Assembly: GCA_041676645.1 (NCBI GenBank)
Contig: JBAYRO010000072.1
Coordinates: 1 to 16,273, forward strand
Direction: 5' to 3'
Source of the DNA: JAMLIN01 sp041676645
GTDB taxonomy: Bacteria; Pseudomonadota; Gammaproteobacteria; Burkholderiales; Burkholderiaceae_E
DNA length: 16,273 nucleotides
Position 1 is the first letter of the stretch; every line of letters starts with the position of its first letter. The notes under the pieces were generated by a model, which made no database searches, was not told the origin of the DNA, and was given only the letters and a program-made list of their open reading frames with translations. The translations under genes were made by a program, and so were the position numbers. This document shows positions 6,601-15,327 of this stretch, piece by piece.

Positions 6601-7740
6601 TCAGCCGATCGACGCCATGTGGTTGTCATAGGCGAGCGCCACGCCGCCCCTGGCCGGCGCGATGCCGGCGACTCGCCAGCCCGCCTGCTCGCGGATGAAG
6701 TGGCGGATCTCGCCGGCGCCGCCGGCCGCACTGGCGGTCCCGCCATCGGACGAGATCGCGACGGCGCAGACATCGAGCATCGGCAGGCTGGCCTCGAGGC
6801 GGTTTTCCTGCCAGTCCCAGAATGCGAGCGCGTTGCCCCGTGGCGAGCTGGCGATCGCGTGGCGTCCCCGCGCAGCGGCGCGGATGCTGCCGACGTAGCC
6901 GCGCAACGCCACCCAGTCGCCGGGCTCGGCATGCGGGAACGCGAGCGCATCCTCGCCACGGTGGCGGGCGAGCAATGCGCCGCCCCGCCCCTCGTTCGCA
7001 TCGCCTTCATGCTGGATCGCGAGCAGGACGGTGCCGTCGGCGGCGACGTCGAGATGCCGGATACCCTGCCGATGATCGGGCGGACGATAACTGCCGAGCA
7101 GGCGGCCGGAGTCGATCTCGATGTAGTTGAGCGCGGGGCGCATGAGATCGACATCGAGCTTCTCGCGGGGCCGGGAAGGATGAGTGCGGATGCCGCCGAT
7201 GGCCACTGCCAGGGTGCGCCCGTCGGGCATCAGGCGCAGTTCATGCGGACCGACGCCATGGGCCGGTATTTCCCCGACGACGCGCCAGTCGTCGGTGGTG
7301 CGCACGACGATCACGCCCCGGCCCGCTTCGTAATCGTTCTCGGTCGTCAGCAGGTGCGCGCCGTCGCTGGTGAAGGCGCCGTGGCCATGGAAGTGCCGCC
7401 CCGGCGCGGCGGTGAACCGGCCGGCGAGCCGCTGTCCGGCAAGGTCGAGGATCCAGGCTTCGGTGCCGGGGCGACGGCCGAACACCGCGACCCTGGCCGG
7501 ACGGCCCGCATCGAGCGCGAAACCGTGCGCGCGCGAACCGACCGGAAGGCGCGCGAGCTCCGCGTGGGCGGGGTCGTGCAGCAGCAGCACATGCGTGCCG
7601 TCGGCCTGGCGCGCCGCCATGACATAGCCGGTGCGTGATCCCGTGGACTCGCAGGCGGCGAGCCCGCAGGCCAGTGGCAGGCCGAGCGCGCAGGCAAGCA
7701 GCAGGCGTCGCCGTTCGTCGACGATGTTCCCATCGATCAT
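6601..7740 (-). CDS. DUF1513 beta-propeller-like protein, exported (possible Tat lipoprotein)
   Basis: This 379-residue protein of the DUF1513 family accompanies imelysin and di-haem oxidoreductase genes in many proteobacterial iron loci. The N-terminus has a triple arginine (DERRRLLLACALG, about 8-20), suggesting Tat export. A cysteine at about residue 30 (CGLAAC) could be lipidated. The body consists of repeated strands of the kind seen in propellers, for example HFHGHGAFTSDGAHLLTTEN (about 139-158), HGVGPHELRLMPDGRTLAVA and RHLDVAADGTVLLA. It is rich in histidines that could bind a metal. The start codon lies three bases after the stop of the imelysin gene, which strongly indicates one operon. 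The biochemical role is unknown; a part in iron uptake or iron sensing at the envelope is inferred from context only. Confidence 0.9.
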   Translation of the reverse strand: MIDGNIVDERRRLLLACALGLPLACGLAACESTGSRTGYVMAARQADGTHVLLLHDPAHAELARLPVGSRAHGFALDAGRPARVAVFGRRPGTEAWILDLAGQRLAGRFTAAPGRHFHGHGAFTSDGAHLLTTENDYEAGRGVIVVRTTDDWRVVGEIPAHGVGPHELRLMPDGRTLAVAIGGIRTHPSRPREKLDVDLMRPALNYIEIDSGRLLGSYRPPDHRQGIRHLDVAADGTVLLAIQHEGDANEGRGGALLARHRGEDALAFPHAEPGDWVALRGYVGSIRAAARGRHAIASSPRGNALAFWDWQENRLEASLPMLDVCAVAISSDGGTASAAGGAGEIRHFIREQAGWRVAGIAPARGGVALAYDNHMASIG

Positions 7741-7743
7741 GTC

Positions 7744-8913
7744 TCAGTCACCGTCTGCAAAGTTGAAGGTCAGGACGACCTCGAGCGCGGACATCATTTC
7801 CAGCTGGACCTGGATCTCCAGGTCGCGCACCCGGTTGCGCAGCTCCGCGAGCCGTGCGTGCTCGTCTTCATTGCCGGCGCCCTCGTAGATCGTCACGCCG
7901 TCATCGAGCAGGGCGCGCGCCTGCTCCAGCGAGGCGGCGAGCAGGGCTTCGAACTCGGTCGCGACGGATTCGGCTCCGCGCAGGGCGAGCAGGTCGTCCA
8001 GGCCATTGGCGTCGTCCGCGCCGCCGGAATACACCGCCGCCACCGACTCGAGCGAGGCGAGCACGCGCTGCAGCGAGATGCGGCTGCGCCAGGAATGCGC
8101 GAGCCGCGGCCGGGGCGGGAATATCTCGCCGGTGGTGCTGATCCCCAGCGGTGCGCCGATGGCGACATCCTTCAACTCGACGAGTTGCTGCATCAGGAGA
8201 TTGCCGAGCTGGTTGATCACGTTGTGCGGCGGCACCGCGGCGCCGCCGGCCGACACGAATATCGAATTGGCCGTCGTGCCACCCTCCAGGCCGCCCCGCC
8301 AGAGCCTTTCCTGGGCGCTGCCGATCCCGGCAAGGTTTCCCGCAATACCGACGACGAGCGCGCAACGGCGATCGCCGGCGGCGTCCGCCGCGAAATCCGC
8401 CGGTCCGCGATCCTCGAAGAGGAGGGTCTCGAGCGCCGGCAAGCCCTGGAGATGTACCGGCTGGTCGGCGATCGCAACCGCGTCGACCGCCTGGCTCGAG
8501 GCAAGCAGCTGGCGCACTCGGGTCGCGACGAGGTCGAGCCGTGCCTGCGGCCAGGCATCGATGCGCAGCATCCGGTGCTGGTCGCTGCCCGGGCCGGTCT
8601 GCAGCCAGCGTATCGGCTGCCAGGCAAGGGCGGTATTGCGCCAGGCATCCTGGAGCGCCCCGAAACGCGTTTCGTCGCGAGCCGCGCAGAACGCGCCGGC
8701 GGCGGCCGCCAGCTCGTCGGCGCGGGCGGCGAAGGCGGCGACGCCGGGCACGATGTGGCCGACGAAAAGTCGGTCGATCATCCGCTGCTCGGCCGCGGCG
8801 ATGGCTTCGGGCGACGGCCCCGGTGGTGCGGCGGGCTCGCGCTCGCAACCGGCGAGCAGGACGCCGGCGACGAGCCAGCTTGCCAGGCAGCGTAGGGAGA
8901 ATGCTCGCATCAT
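7744..8913 (-). CDS. Imelysin-family lipoprotein 2 (second operon copy)
   Basis: This exported protein of 389 residues belongs to the imelysin / iron-regulated protein A-like family. The signal peptide ends in LLAGC (Cys23), so it is a probable lipoprotein. The helical body contains ALAWQPIRWLQTGPGSDQHR (about 91-110) and GLPALETLLF. The latter occupies the place of the family GxHxxE segment but has lost the histidine, as is usual for the second imelysin of this cluster. Imelysins were described as peptidases but are now mostly viewed as iron- or haem-associated proteins; a catalytic role is doubtful here. GAGGA precedes two adjacent ATG codons (8913 and 8910), and the second has the better spacing. 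The frame stays open far upstream, but that part is antisense-like read-through over the neighbouring gene. The gap to the preceding gene is 34 bases and to DUF1513 three. Confidence 0.9.
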   Translation of the reverse strand: MMRAFSLRCLASWLVAGVLLAGCEREPAAPPGPSPEAIAAAEQRMIDRLFVGHIVPGVAAFAARADELAAAAGAFCAARDETRFGALQDAWRNTALAWQPIRWLQTGPGSDQHRMLRIDAWPQARLDLVATRVRQLLASSQAVDAVAIADQPVHLQGLPALETLLFEDRGPADFAADAAGDRRCALVVGIAGNLAGIGSAQERLWRGGLEGGTTANSIFVSAGGAAVPPHNVINQLGNLLMQQLVELKDVAIGAPLGISTTGEIFPPRPRLAHSWRSRISLQRVLASLESVAAVYSGGADDANGLDDLLALRGAESVATEFEALLAASLEQARALLDDGVTIYEGAGNEDEHARLAELRNRVRDLEIQVQLEMMSALEVVLTFNFADGD

Positions 8914-8947
8914 GGGTTCCTCGGACGATCGGGGAAGCGGCCTCGCA

Positions 8948-10320
<1,373 letters not shown>

Positions 10321-10324
<4 letters not shown>

Positions 10325-11964
10325 AGCGATTCGAGGAACTCGAGCAGTTCGGCGCGCTGCGCGCGGTCCGCATGCCGGAAGGCCTCGGCCGCGGGGGCGC
10401 CTTCGCCACCGGATCGGGCGTGCCAGAGGATCGCTTCCTCGATCGTGCGAGCGCGGCCGTCGTGCAGGAATCCCGCCCGCGGATTGACCACCTGCACCAG
10501 GCCGAGCCCCCAGAGCGGCGGAGTGCGCCATTCCGATGGCCCGGCCTCGCCCTCGGGCACGCCATCGGCAAGGCCGGTGCAGCGTTGCACCCAGTGGCAG
10601 TCGGCCCCCGCGTCGCAGGCCTCGCCGGCGATGGTTTCGCGGCTGACCTCGCAGTGCCCGCCCATGTCGTGCAGCAACAGGTCGGTGTAGGGGAAGATCC
10701 GCTGCCCGGAGAGCTCCACCAGCTCGGGGGCGGGCCGTTCCAGCCGGACCAGGTCGGTGATCGCGCCCAGCGCGCTGCCGGCCGCCGGCCCGGTGCGCTG
10801 CTCGGGCGTATGGCAGGCGGCGCAGCCGAAGCGGCCGAAATGATCGCGCCCGGCGCGGATCGCCGGCGACCAGTCGCCGGTCGCGGCCTCCCAGCCGCGA
10901 CGCATCGGGACCGCGAGCGTACGGGTATAGAACTCGACCTGGGCGAGCTCGAGATCGGTCAGGTCGACCCCGGCCGGTTCATGCAGGGCCGACAGTTCAC
11001 GGGCCGCGGCCGCGATGCAGGCGGCCTGCCGTTCGGTGCAGGGTTCGTCGGGAAACAGGCTGCTGGTCAGGCCCATGTCGTCGCGATAGGCGAGGGCCGA
11101 CTGGGCGAGCACCGTGCCGACGCCGGCCTTGAGACCGAAGCGCCCGACCAGCCGCGCGCCGCTGACGGGATCGACCGCCCGGTTCACGCGCCCCGAGATG
11201 CCGTCGCCATCGGCATCGTCCGGATCGGCCGCGGCCAGCAGGTCGGCTTCGGGAATCGCTTCGAGCAGGCCGGCGCCGAACACCGCCGGCGCAACCCGCG
11301 GGGAAAAGCGGATGCCCTCGGCGAAGGGCCCGTACGAGGCCTCCGAGATACGGTACACCGGCTGCAGCAGTTCGTAGGCCGTGCCGTCGGGATAGTGCCC
11401 GGCGATCGGTTCGTAGACGATGTCGACGCGCGCTTCGCCAAGGGCCGGTCCGTCACCGATCGCGCCATCGTGGCGCGGCTCGCCGTCGACGCCGCGCGTC
11501 TGCAGCTGGCCGCCATAGACGGGATCGGGTCCGAAACCGCCATCGTCGTCGACCCGCGCCAGCCGCAGCAGCATCGCCACCAGCGGCTCCGCCGGCGCCA
11601 GCGGGCGGGTCGCATCGCGCGGCGGCTGGCCGCGACCGTCGCGGACATGGCAGCCCTGGCAGGTCTGGGCATTGGATATCGGCCCGGTGCCGCGCTCGGC
11701 GCCGCGCGGCGTACGGAACAGGTGATTGCCGTTCTCGAACAAGCTCTTGCCGATGAAGTCGAGATTCGCCGCTGGCCGCGCGAAGGCATCGAGATCGGCG
11801 ACCGCCACCGAGGTCGCGCCGCCGCTGGCTCGTTCGGCCGGATCGGCCGGGGGCGCCGCCGATGCGGGGCCGGAGCGATCGCAGGCCGACACCAGGAGCC
11901 CCACCGCCAGGAGCCCCGCCGCCAGCACGGCCACGCCGGCGCGCACCCGAAACGGCGTCCTCAT
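10321..11964 (-). CDS. Di-haem oxidoreductase (DUF1111 / DHOR family) 1, lipoprotein
   Basis: This is the larger paralogue, 547 residues. The signal peptide ends in LLVSAC (Cys28), a lipobox, so this copy is likely membrane-tethered while DHOR 2 is soluble. Haem c motifs are CQGCH at 102-106 and CAACH at 381-385. Family blocks include DPVYGGQLQTRGV (147-159), DPDDADGDGISGR (248-260), YTDLLLHDMGGHCEV (426-440) and GFLHDGRARTIEEAILWH (498-515). An extra stretch at about 437-470 carries four cysteines (CEV, EAC, ADC, QRC) that are absent from DHOR 2 and could form two disulphides. The ATG at 11964 is four bases after the imelysin 1 stop, and the gene's stop overlaps the next start, so it is a central operon member. 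It belongs to the same reaction class as its paralogue, with unknown substrate. Confidence 0.92.
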
Positions 11965-11968
11965 GCGA

Positions 11969-13315
11969 TCACAGTTGCTGCTCCGTATCCTGTCGAAGGT
12001 CGCCCGCCTTCAGGCCGAGGGCCTCGATGGCCGCCTGCACCGAAGCGGTCTGGGCGACGAGCGCCGCGATCATCGCATTGATCACCGGGTCGTTGGGGCC
12101 GCCCACCTGGATCTGCATGTCGAAGGGCATGCCCCCTTCGGCCCGCTCGACGATCGCCTCGGCCGCGGCGACCGCCACATCGATGCGCCGGCCGAGTTCG
12201 TCGGCGATCGCGACGTGGCCGCGGGCGCGCAGCAGCCCATCGAGGCCGGTGCCTTCGATCAGCGAACCATCGATGCGGCGGTAGCTGCCATCGAAGCTGT
12301 TGCGGATGCCAAGCGCGTTCAGGTAGATGTCGCGATGCGTATTGTCGGAGAAGCAGGAATGCTCGTCCTCCTGCGAATCCAGGATGAGCGGGATCTGGAT
12401 GCGCTCGCCGGCGAGTTCGCCGTAGCCGAGCCGCCCCATGGATTCGAGCATCTTCGCGACCGCGACATCGCCCGAGGCGACATAGTGGCGATGGTAGTCC
12501 CCGTCCTCGGGATCCCAGCGCGCGACGATCCCGGCGAGATCGTCGACGAGCAGCTCGGTCGCCGCCCTGAGATAGTCGCCCCGGCGCTGGCAGATGATGT
12601 CGGGCTGGGGTGAACCAACGCCGCTGGTGCAGCCGCCGGCGGTATCGTAGTCGCTGCGCGGACGCTGCCCGGGCGTCGCATCGCGACGCGCGATGCCGTC
12701 CCAGCCGGTTTCGGCCTCGCCCTCGTTGAGATCCTGGCCCCAGAGCAGGAACTCGATGGCGTGATAGCCGGTCGCAACGTTGCGCTCGTCACCCCCGTCC
12801 TGGTCGAGGGCGGCGATGGCGGCCTTGTCGATGCGCGGCACACGCTCGCGGTCGGCGATGATGCTGGGCGACACCGAAGGCGTGCCGGCCTCCGGCCCCG
12901 CGTCGCCATCGACCCGCTCGGCAACGTAGTCGATCAGCGCCTCGCCGAGCGGCCAGGCATTGATCCGGCCCTCGGGCCCGTCCTCGTCGACGCCGTTGGT
13001 GGAATCGATCGGCGACAGCCGGAAGCGGTAGACCTCGCTCTGGCCGTAGGGCTCGCGCGCATCGAGCCAGGCCTGGCGGGCGGCGGTGTAGTTGGCTTCG
13101 CTCGGGTCGGCGAGGAAATCCTCGACGACGGTGCGCAGGCGGCGCGCGGTCTCCAGGGAATCCTCGTAGACCGCGTGGGCAATGCGGGCATCGGTGGTCG
13201 CGACCTCGGCGGCACCCGGTCCTTTTTCGGTACATCCGGCGATCAATACCCCGGCGAACGCAAGGGCGAAAACGGCGAGCCGGCAGGACGACCGGCCAGG
13301 GCGGCTGCTGTGCAT
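11969..13315 (-). CDS. Imelysin-family lipoprotein 1 (IrpA-like)
   Basis: This iron-regulated imelysin protein has 448 residues. The signal peptide ends in VLIAGC (Cys28), a lipobox. The family core GYHAIEFLLWGQDL (183-196) is intact, with G183, H185 and E188 of the GxHxxE motif. Upstream landmarks are ARQAWLDAREPYGQSEVYRF (79-98) and INAWPLGEALIDYV (118-131). Conserved GSPQPDIICQRRGDYLRAAT (about 234-253) lies downstream. The start at 13315 is well supported: GGGGGAG (minus strand, 13329-13323) stands seven bases before the ATG and the signal peptide begins immediately. The role is probably periplasmic iron or haem handling. The proteolytic activity once proposed is not supported for the family in general. 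It is the first large gene after hemP, with a 115-base leader holding two hairpins. Confidence 0.94.
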   Translation of the reverse strand: MHSSRPGRSSCRLAVFALAFAGVLIAGCTEKGPGAAEVATTDARIAHAVYEDSLETARRLRTVVEDFLADPSEANYTAARQAWLDAREPYGQSEVYRFRLSPIDSTNGVDEDGPEGRINAWPLGEALIDYVAERVDGDAGPEAGTPSVSPSIIADRERVPRIDKAAIAALDQDGGDERNVATGYHAIEFLLWGQDLNEGEAETGWDGIARRDATPGQRPRSDYDTAGGCTSGVGSPQPDIICQRRGDYLRAATELLVDDLAGIVARWDPEDGDYHRHYVASGDVAVAKMLESMGRLGYGELAGERIQIPLILDSQEDEHSCFSDNTHRDIYLNALGIRNSFDGSYRRIDGSLIEGTGLDGLLRARGHVAIADELGRRIDVAVAAAEAIVERAEGGMPFDMQIQVGGPNDPVINAMIAALVAQTASVQAAIEALGLKAGDLRQDTEQQL

Positions 13316-13322
13316 CTGGAAA

Positions 13323-13329
13323 CTCCCCC
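13323..13329 (-). promoter_or_regulatory. Strong Shine-Dalgarno of imelysin 1
   Basis: On the minus strand GGGGGAG lies seven bases before ATG 13315. It fixes the start against the longer in-frame reading from 13402. Confidence 0.8.
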
Positions 13330-13371
13330 GATGAGGAAATCGTACCGGCTCCCGGGGTGCGCCGGAGGGTA

Positions 13372-13392
13372 TCGTCGACGGACGGTCGACGA
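13372..13392. other. Hairpin A in hemP-imelysin gap
   Basis: TCGTCGAC (13372-13379) and GTCGACGA (13385-13392) form a perfect 8-bp stem with a five-base loop. It lies between hemP and imelysin 1 and has no T-tract on either side. It may be an mRNA-processing or stability element, or an operator. Confidence 0.6.
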
Positions 13393-13410
13393 GCGACAGC
13401 ACGATCCGGG

Positions 13411-13430
13411 TGCACGGCGCCCGCCGTGCA
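13411..13430. other. Hairpin B abutting the hemP stop codon
   Basis: An 8-bp perfect stem (13411-13418 with 13423-13430) and a four-base loop lie directly against the hemP stop codon. No U-tract follows in the transcript, so it looks like a 3' stabilising or partial-attenuation hairpin rather than a full terminator. Confidence 0.6.
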
Positions 13431-13649
13431 TCAGGCGTTGAGGATCAGCTTGCCGTTCTGGGTGATCCGCAGGCGGTACTCGCGGCCCCGATGCTGGATC
13501 AGGATCTCATCGTCGCCGGCGAACAGGTCGGCGCTCTCGAGCCGACGGGGCGACCGGGCAGTCGCCGCAAGCCGGCCCGCAGAGGCCGGCGGGCCGCCCG
13601 GTTCCGGCCGACGAGGGGGTTCGACCGGGGGATCCTTGGCGTGATTCAT
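13431..13649 (-). CDS. hemP: Hemin uptake protein HemP
   Basis: This small cytosolic protein of 72 residues has the HemP C-terminal signature: LFAGDDEILIQHRGREYRLR then ITQNGKLILNA. HemP is a Fur-controlled small protein needed for, or promoting, haem uptake gene expression in several proteobacteria. The N-terminal 35 residues are Pro/Arg-rich and low in complexity, as is usual for the family's variable part. The only ATG is at 13649, with no visible Shine-Dalgarno, consistent with a short-leader transcript from the promoter at 13679-13707. A GTG a few codons on is an alternative. No TonB-dependent haem receptor is present in this window, so its usual partner must be elsewhere. It heads the imelysin operon. 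Confidence 0.9.
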   Translation of the reverse strand: MNHAKDPPVEPPRRPEPGGPPASAGRLAATARSPRRLESADLFAGDDEILIQHRGREYRLRITQNGKLILNA

Positions 13650-13655
13650 GTAGTT

Positions 13656-13674
13656 GCAAATGCGAATGGTTTGT
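13656..13674. promoter_or_regulatory. Fur-box-like sequence between hemP and bfd
   Basis: GCAAATGCGAATGGTTTGT shows 14 of 19 matches to GCAAATGATAATCATTTGC-type Fur sites and 10 of 19 to the classical box. Its ends CAAA/TTTG are symmetric. It begins seven bases before the hemP ATG and covers the predicted hemP transcription start. It is AT-rich in an otherwise GC-rich region. It could repress hemP and the imelysin operon and also affect the divergent bfd. Confidence 0.6.
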
Positions 13675-13678
13675 GTTC

Positions 13679-13707
13679 ATATTATCTTCAGCTTGCCGGC
13701 GTCACAA
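13679..13707 (-). promoter_or_regulatory. Sigma70-like promoter for hemP operon
   Basis: On the minus strand TTGTGA (13707-13702) and TAATAT (13684-13679) are separated by exactly 17 bases. The expected transcription start is near 13672, inside the Fur-like box, giving a leader of only about 20-25 bases before hemP. On the plus strand TATTAT at 13680-13685 could serve as a -10 for bfd, but no well-spaced -35 was seen. Confidence 0.6.
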
Positions 13708-13739
13708 GCGGCAAGGAGTCGGATGGAGCCGTAACGACG

Positions 13740-13919
13740 ATGATTGTCTGTGTCTGCAACGCGATCAGCGACCAGGAGATCCGCGCGAGCACCGAGCTCG
13801 GCATCTCCAGCTTCGATGATCTCCAGAACGAGCTCGGGGTCGGCACCTGCTGCGGGCTGTGCCAGGAATGCGCCCGCGAAGTCCTCGAGGATCAGCTGCA
13901 GGTGCCCGTCCGCGCCTGA
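13740..13919 (+). CDS. bfd: Bacterioferritin-associated ferredoxin
   Basis: This [2Fe-2S] ferredoxin of 59 residues docks on bacterioferritin and delivers electrons to its haem, so that stored ferric iron is released. The fold starts MIVCVCNAISDQEI as in E. coli Bfd. Cluster ligands by alignment are Cys4, Cys6, Cys38 and Cys41, within GTCCGLCQEC. Cys37 and Cys44 are additional. The ATG at 13740 is the only start that leaves the N-terminal Cys-x-Cys at its usual position; GGAG at 13725-13728 is slightly distant. The frame runs upstream through hemP on the opposite strand, but this is not coding. It is divergent from hemP with the Fur-like box between them, and bacterioferritin follows 106 bases on. 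Confidence 0.95.
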   Translation: MIVCVCNAISDQEIRASTELGISSFDDLQNELGVGTCCGLCQECAREVLEDQLQVPVRA

Positions 13920-13927
13920 AAACAAGC

Positions 13928-13944
13928 GGCGCGCCCTCCGCGCC
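13928..13944. other. GC hairpin between bfd and bfr
   Basis: GGCGCG (13928-13933) pairs with CGCGCC (13939-13944) around a five-base loop just after the bfd stop. There is no T-run. It could partly separate bfd from bfr expression, which often respond oppositely to iron. Confidence 0.35.
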
Positions 13945-14025
13945 CGGCGATGAACGATTTCCATTCCGGTAAGCGCCCCCGCGTTTCGGTATGGTTGCTC
14001 CTTTGAACCGTATCGGGAGCCAGCG

Positions 14026-14532
14026 ATGGGCAAGAAGAATGCATCGGCGCTCGCCGGTGACAAGAAGGTCATCGAGGCGCTCAACAAGCAGCTCACCAAC
14101 GAGCTGACCGCGATCAACCAGTACTTCCTGCATGCGCGGATGTACGAGAACCGCGGACTGGAACGCCTCAACGAAAAGGAATACGCCGAATCGATCGGCG
14201 AAATGAAGCATGCCGACCGCCTGGTCAAACGCGTGCTGATGCTGGACGGGCTGCCCAACCTGCAGGCGCTGCACAAGCTGCGCATCGGCGAGAACACCCC
14301 CGAGATGCTGGCCTGCGACCTTGCACTGGAAGTGGGCGCCCGCGACCATGTACGCGACGCGATCCTGATCTGCGAGCAGGCCCGTGATTTCGTCTCGCGC
14401 GAGCTGTTCGTCGACATTCTGGACGACACCGAAGAGCATATCGACTGGCTCGAGACGCAGCTCGACCTCATCCAGGCCATCGGCCTGCCCAACTACGAGC
14501 AGTCGATGATGGGCGACGGGGAGCCCGGCTGA
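14026..14532 (+). CDS. bfr: Bacterioferritin (haem-containing iron store)
   Basis: This 24-mer iron-storage protein has 168 residues, about eight more at the N-terminus than E. coli Bfr (158). The core NKQLTNELTAINQYFLHARM matches strongly. The haem ligand Met is kept as Met60 in GEMKHADR. Ferroxidase ligands by eye alignment: Glu26 (E18), Glu59 (E51), His62 (H54), Glu102 (E94) and His138 (H130) are present. The E127 position reads Thr135 in DDTEEHIDWLETQ, so the site may be altered. The ATG has GGGAG at 14015-14019 six bases upstream. It follows bfd and is followed after three bases by a flavin-reductase-like gene, so it probably lies in one unit with it. Only one Bfr subunit gene is in this window; a partner subunit may exist elsewhere. 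Confidence 0.96.
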   Translation: MGKKNASALAGDKKVIEALNKQLTNELTAINQYFLHARMYENRGLERLNEKEYAESIGEMKHADRLVKRVLMLDGLPNLQALHKLRIGENTPEMLACDLALEVGARDHVRDAILICEQARDFVSRELFVDILDDTEEHIDWLETQLDLIQAIGLPNYEQSMMGDGEPG

Positions 14533-14535
14533 CCC

Positions 14536-15207
14536 ATGCACTACGATCCGCGCAGCGAACCCCACGGCCTGGCCTTCGACCCCTTCAAGGCGCTGGTGGC
14601 GCCCCGACCGATCGGCTGGATCGGCACGATCGGGCCGGACGGCGTACCCAACCTCGCCCCGTACAGCTTCTTCAATGCGGTCAGCGACAAGCCGCCCTTC
14701 GTGCTGTTCTCGTCGGTGGGCCGCAAGGACAGCCAGGCGAACATCGAGGCCAATGGGGAATTCACCTGCTCGTTCGCCAGCTGGGAGTTGCGCGAGCAGA
14801 TGAACATGAGCTCCGCGCCGGTGGCAACCGGGATCGACGAGTTCGATCTCGCGAAGCTGCCGATCGCGGCCTCGACGCACATCGCGCCGCCGCGCGTGGC
14901 GGGCAGCCCGGCCGCACTCGAATGCCGGCTCTGGAAGACGATCGAGCTGCCCGGCAATCCGCGGCGCCCGGACCAGCCGGGCAACACGGTGATCATCGGC
15001 GAGGTCGTCGCGATCTACATCGACGATGCCTACATCCGCGATGGCCGCTTCGATACCGCCGGCGCCCGCCCGATCGCCCGCATGGGCTACATGGACTACG
15101 CCGTCGTCACGCCCGAGACGTGCTTCGAGCTCAATCGCCCGACCGTCTCGCCCGACGGCCGCAGCGCCGCCGTCGAGGCCGGCCCCTGGGACGGCGTCTA
15201 CCGCTAG
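14536..15207 (+). CDS. Flavin reductase family protein (FMN-binding split barrel)
   Basis: This is a soluble protein of 223 residues. The N-terminal block KALVAPRPIGWIGTIGPDGVPNLAPYS, followed by FFNAVSDKPPFVLFSS (about residues 15-57), is the classic FMN-binding split-barrel signature. RKDSQANIEANGEFTCSFAS follows at 59-78. A middle block (ECRLWKTIELPG and VIIGEVVAIYID, about 130-163) and MGYMDYAVVTPETCFELNRP (about 179-198) complete the fold. Such proteins bind FMN and transfer electrons from NAD(P)H or act as oxidoreductases on unknown substrates. The start is three bases after the bfr stop, with GGGGAG inside the end of bfr serving as ribosome site. The tight link suggests supply of reduced flavin, or a ferric reductase role, in iron release, but this is inferred from position only. 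Confidence 0.92.
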   Translation: MHYDPRSEPHGLAFDPFKALVAPRPIGWIGTIGPDGVPNLAPYSFFNAVSDKPPFVLFSSVGRKDSQANIEANGEFTCSFASWELREQMNMSSAPVATGIDEFDLAKLPIAASTHIAPPRVAGSPAALECRLWKTIELPGNPRRPDQPGNTVIIGEVVAIYIDDAYIRDGRFDTAGARPIARMGYMDYAVVTPETCFELNRPTVSPDGRSAAVEAGPWDGVYR

Positions 15208-15217
15208 CGCAGAAAGG

Positions 15218-15296
15218 CGAAAATGGGGTCACGAAAATGGGGTCAGACTCCATTAATAAATGGAGTCTGACCCCATTTTCGTGTGACCCCATTTCG
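15218..15296. repeat. Palindromic repeat element, copy 3, nested
   Basis: The inner palindrome has 23-bp perfect arms (15232-15254 and 15259-15281) around AATA. An outer layer repeats GAAAATGGGGTCA on the left (15219-15231) and TGACCCCATTTC on the right (15284-15295). The outer arms pair, but with small bulges: two extra bases on the right junction and one A more on the left. It looks like one element whose half-arm has been duplicated on both sides. It fills the gap between the flavin reductase stop and the NYN gene and can act as a terminator. Confidence 0.88.
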
Positions 15297-15327
15297 GACC
15301 CCTATTTCCGATGACACAGGAAAAGAC

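Noticed and set aside
13316..13402. Longer imelysin 1 start at 13402
   Set aside because: The extra residues have no signal character, while ATG 13315 has a perfect GGGGGAG ribosome site and a signal peptide directly after it.
15283..15327. Earlier in-frame ATG for the NYN gene
   Set aside because: It falls inside the palindromic repeat and lacks a ribosome site; ATG 15328 has AGGA upstream and begins close to the domain.
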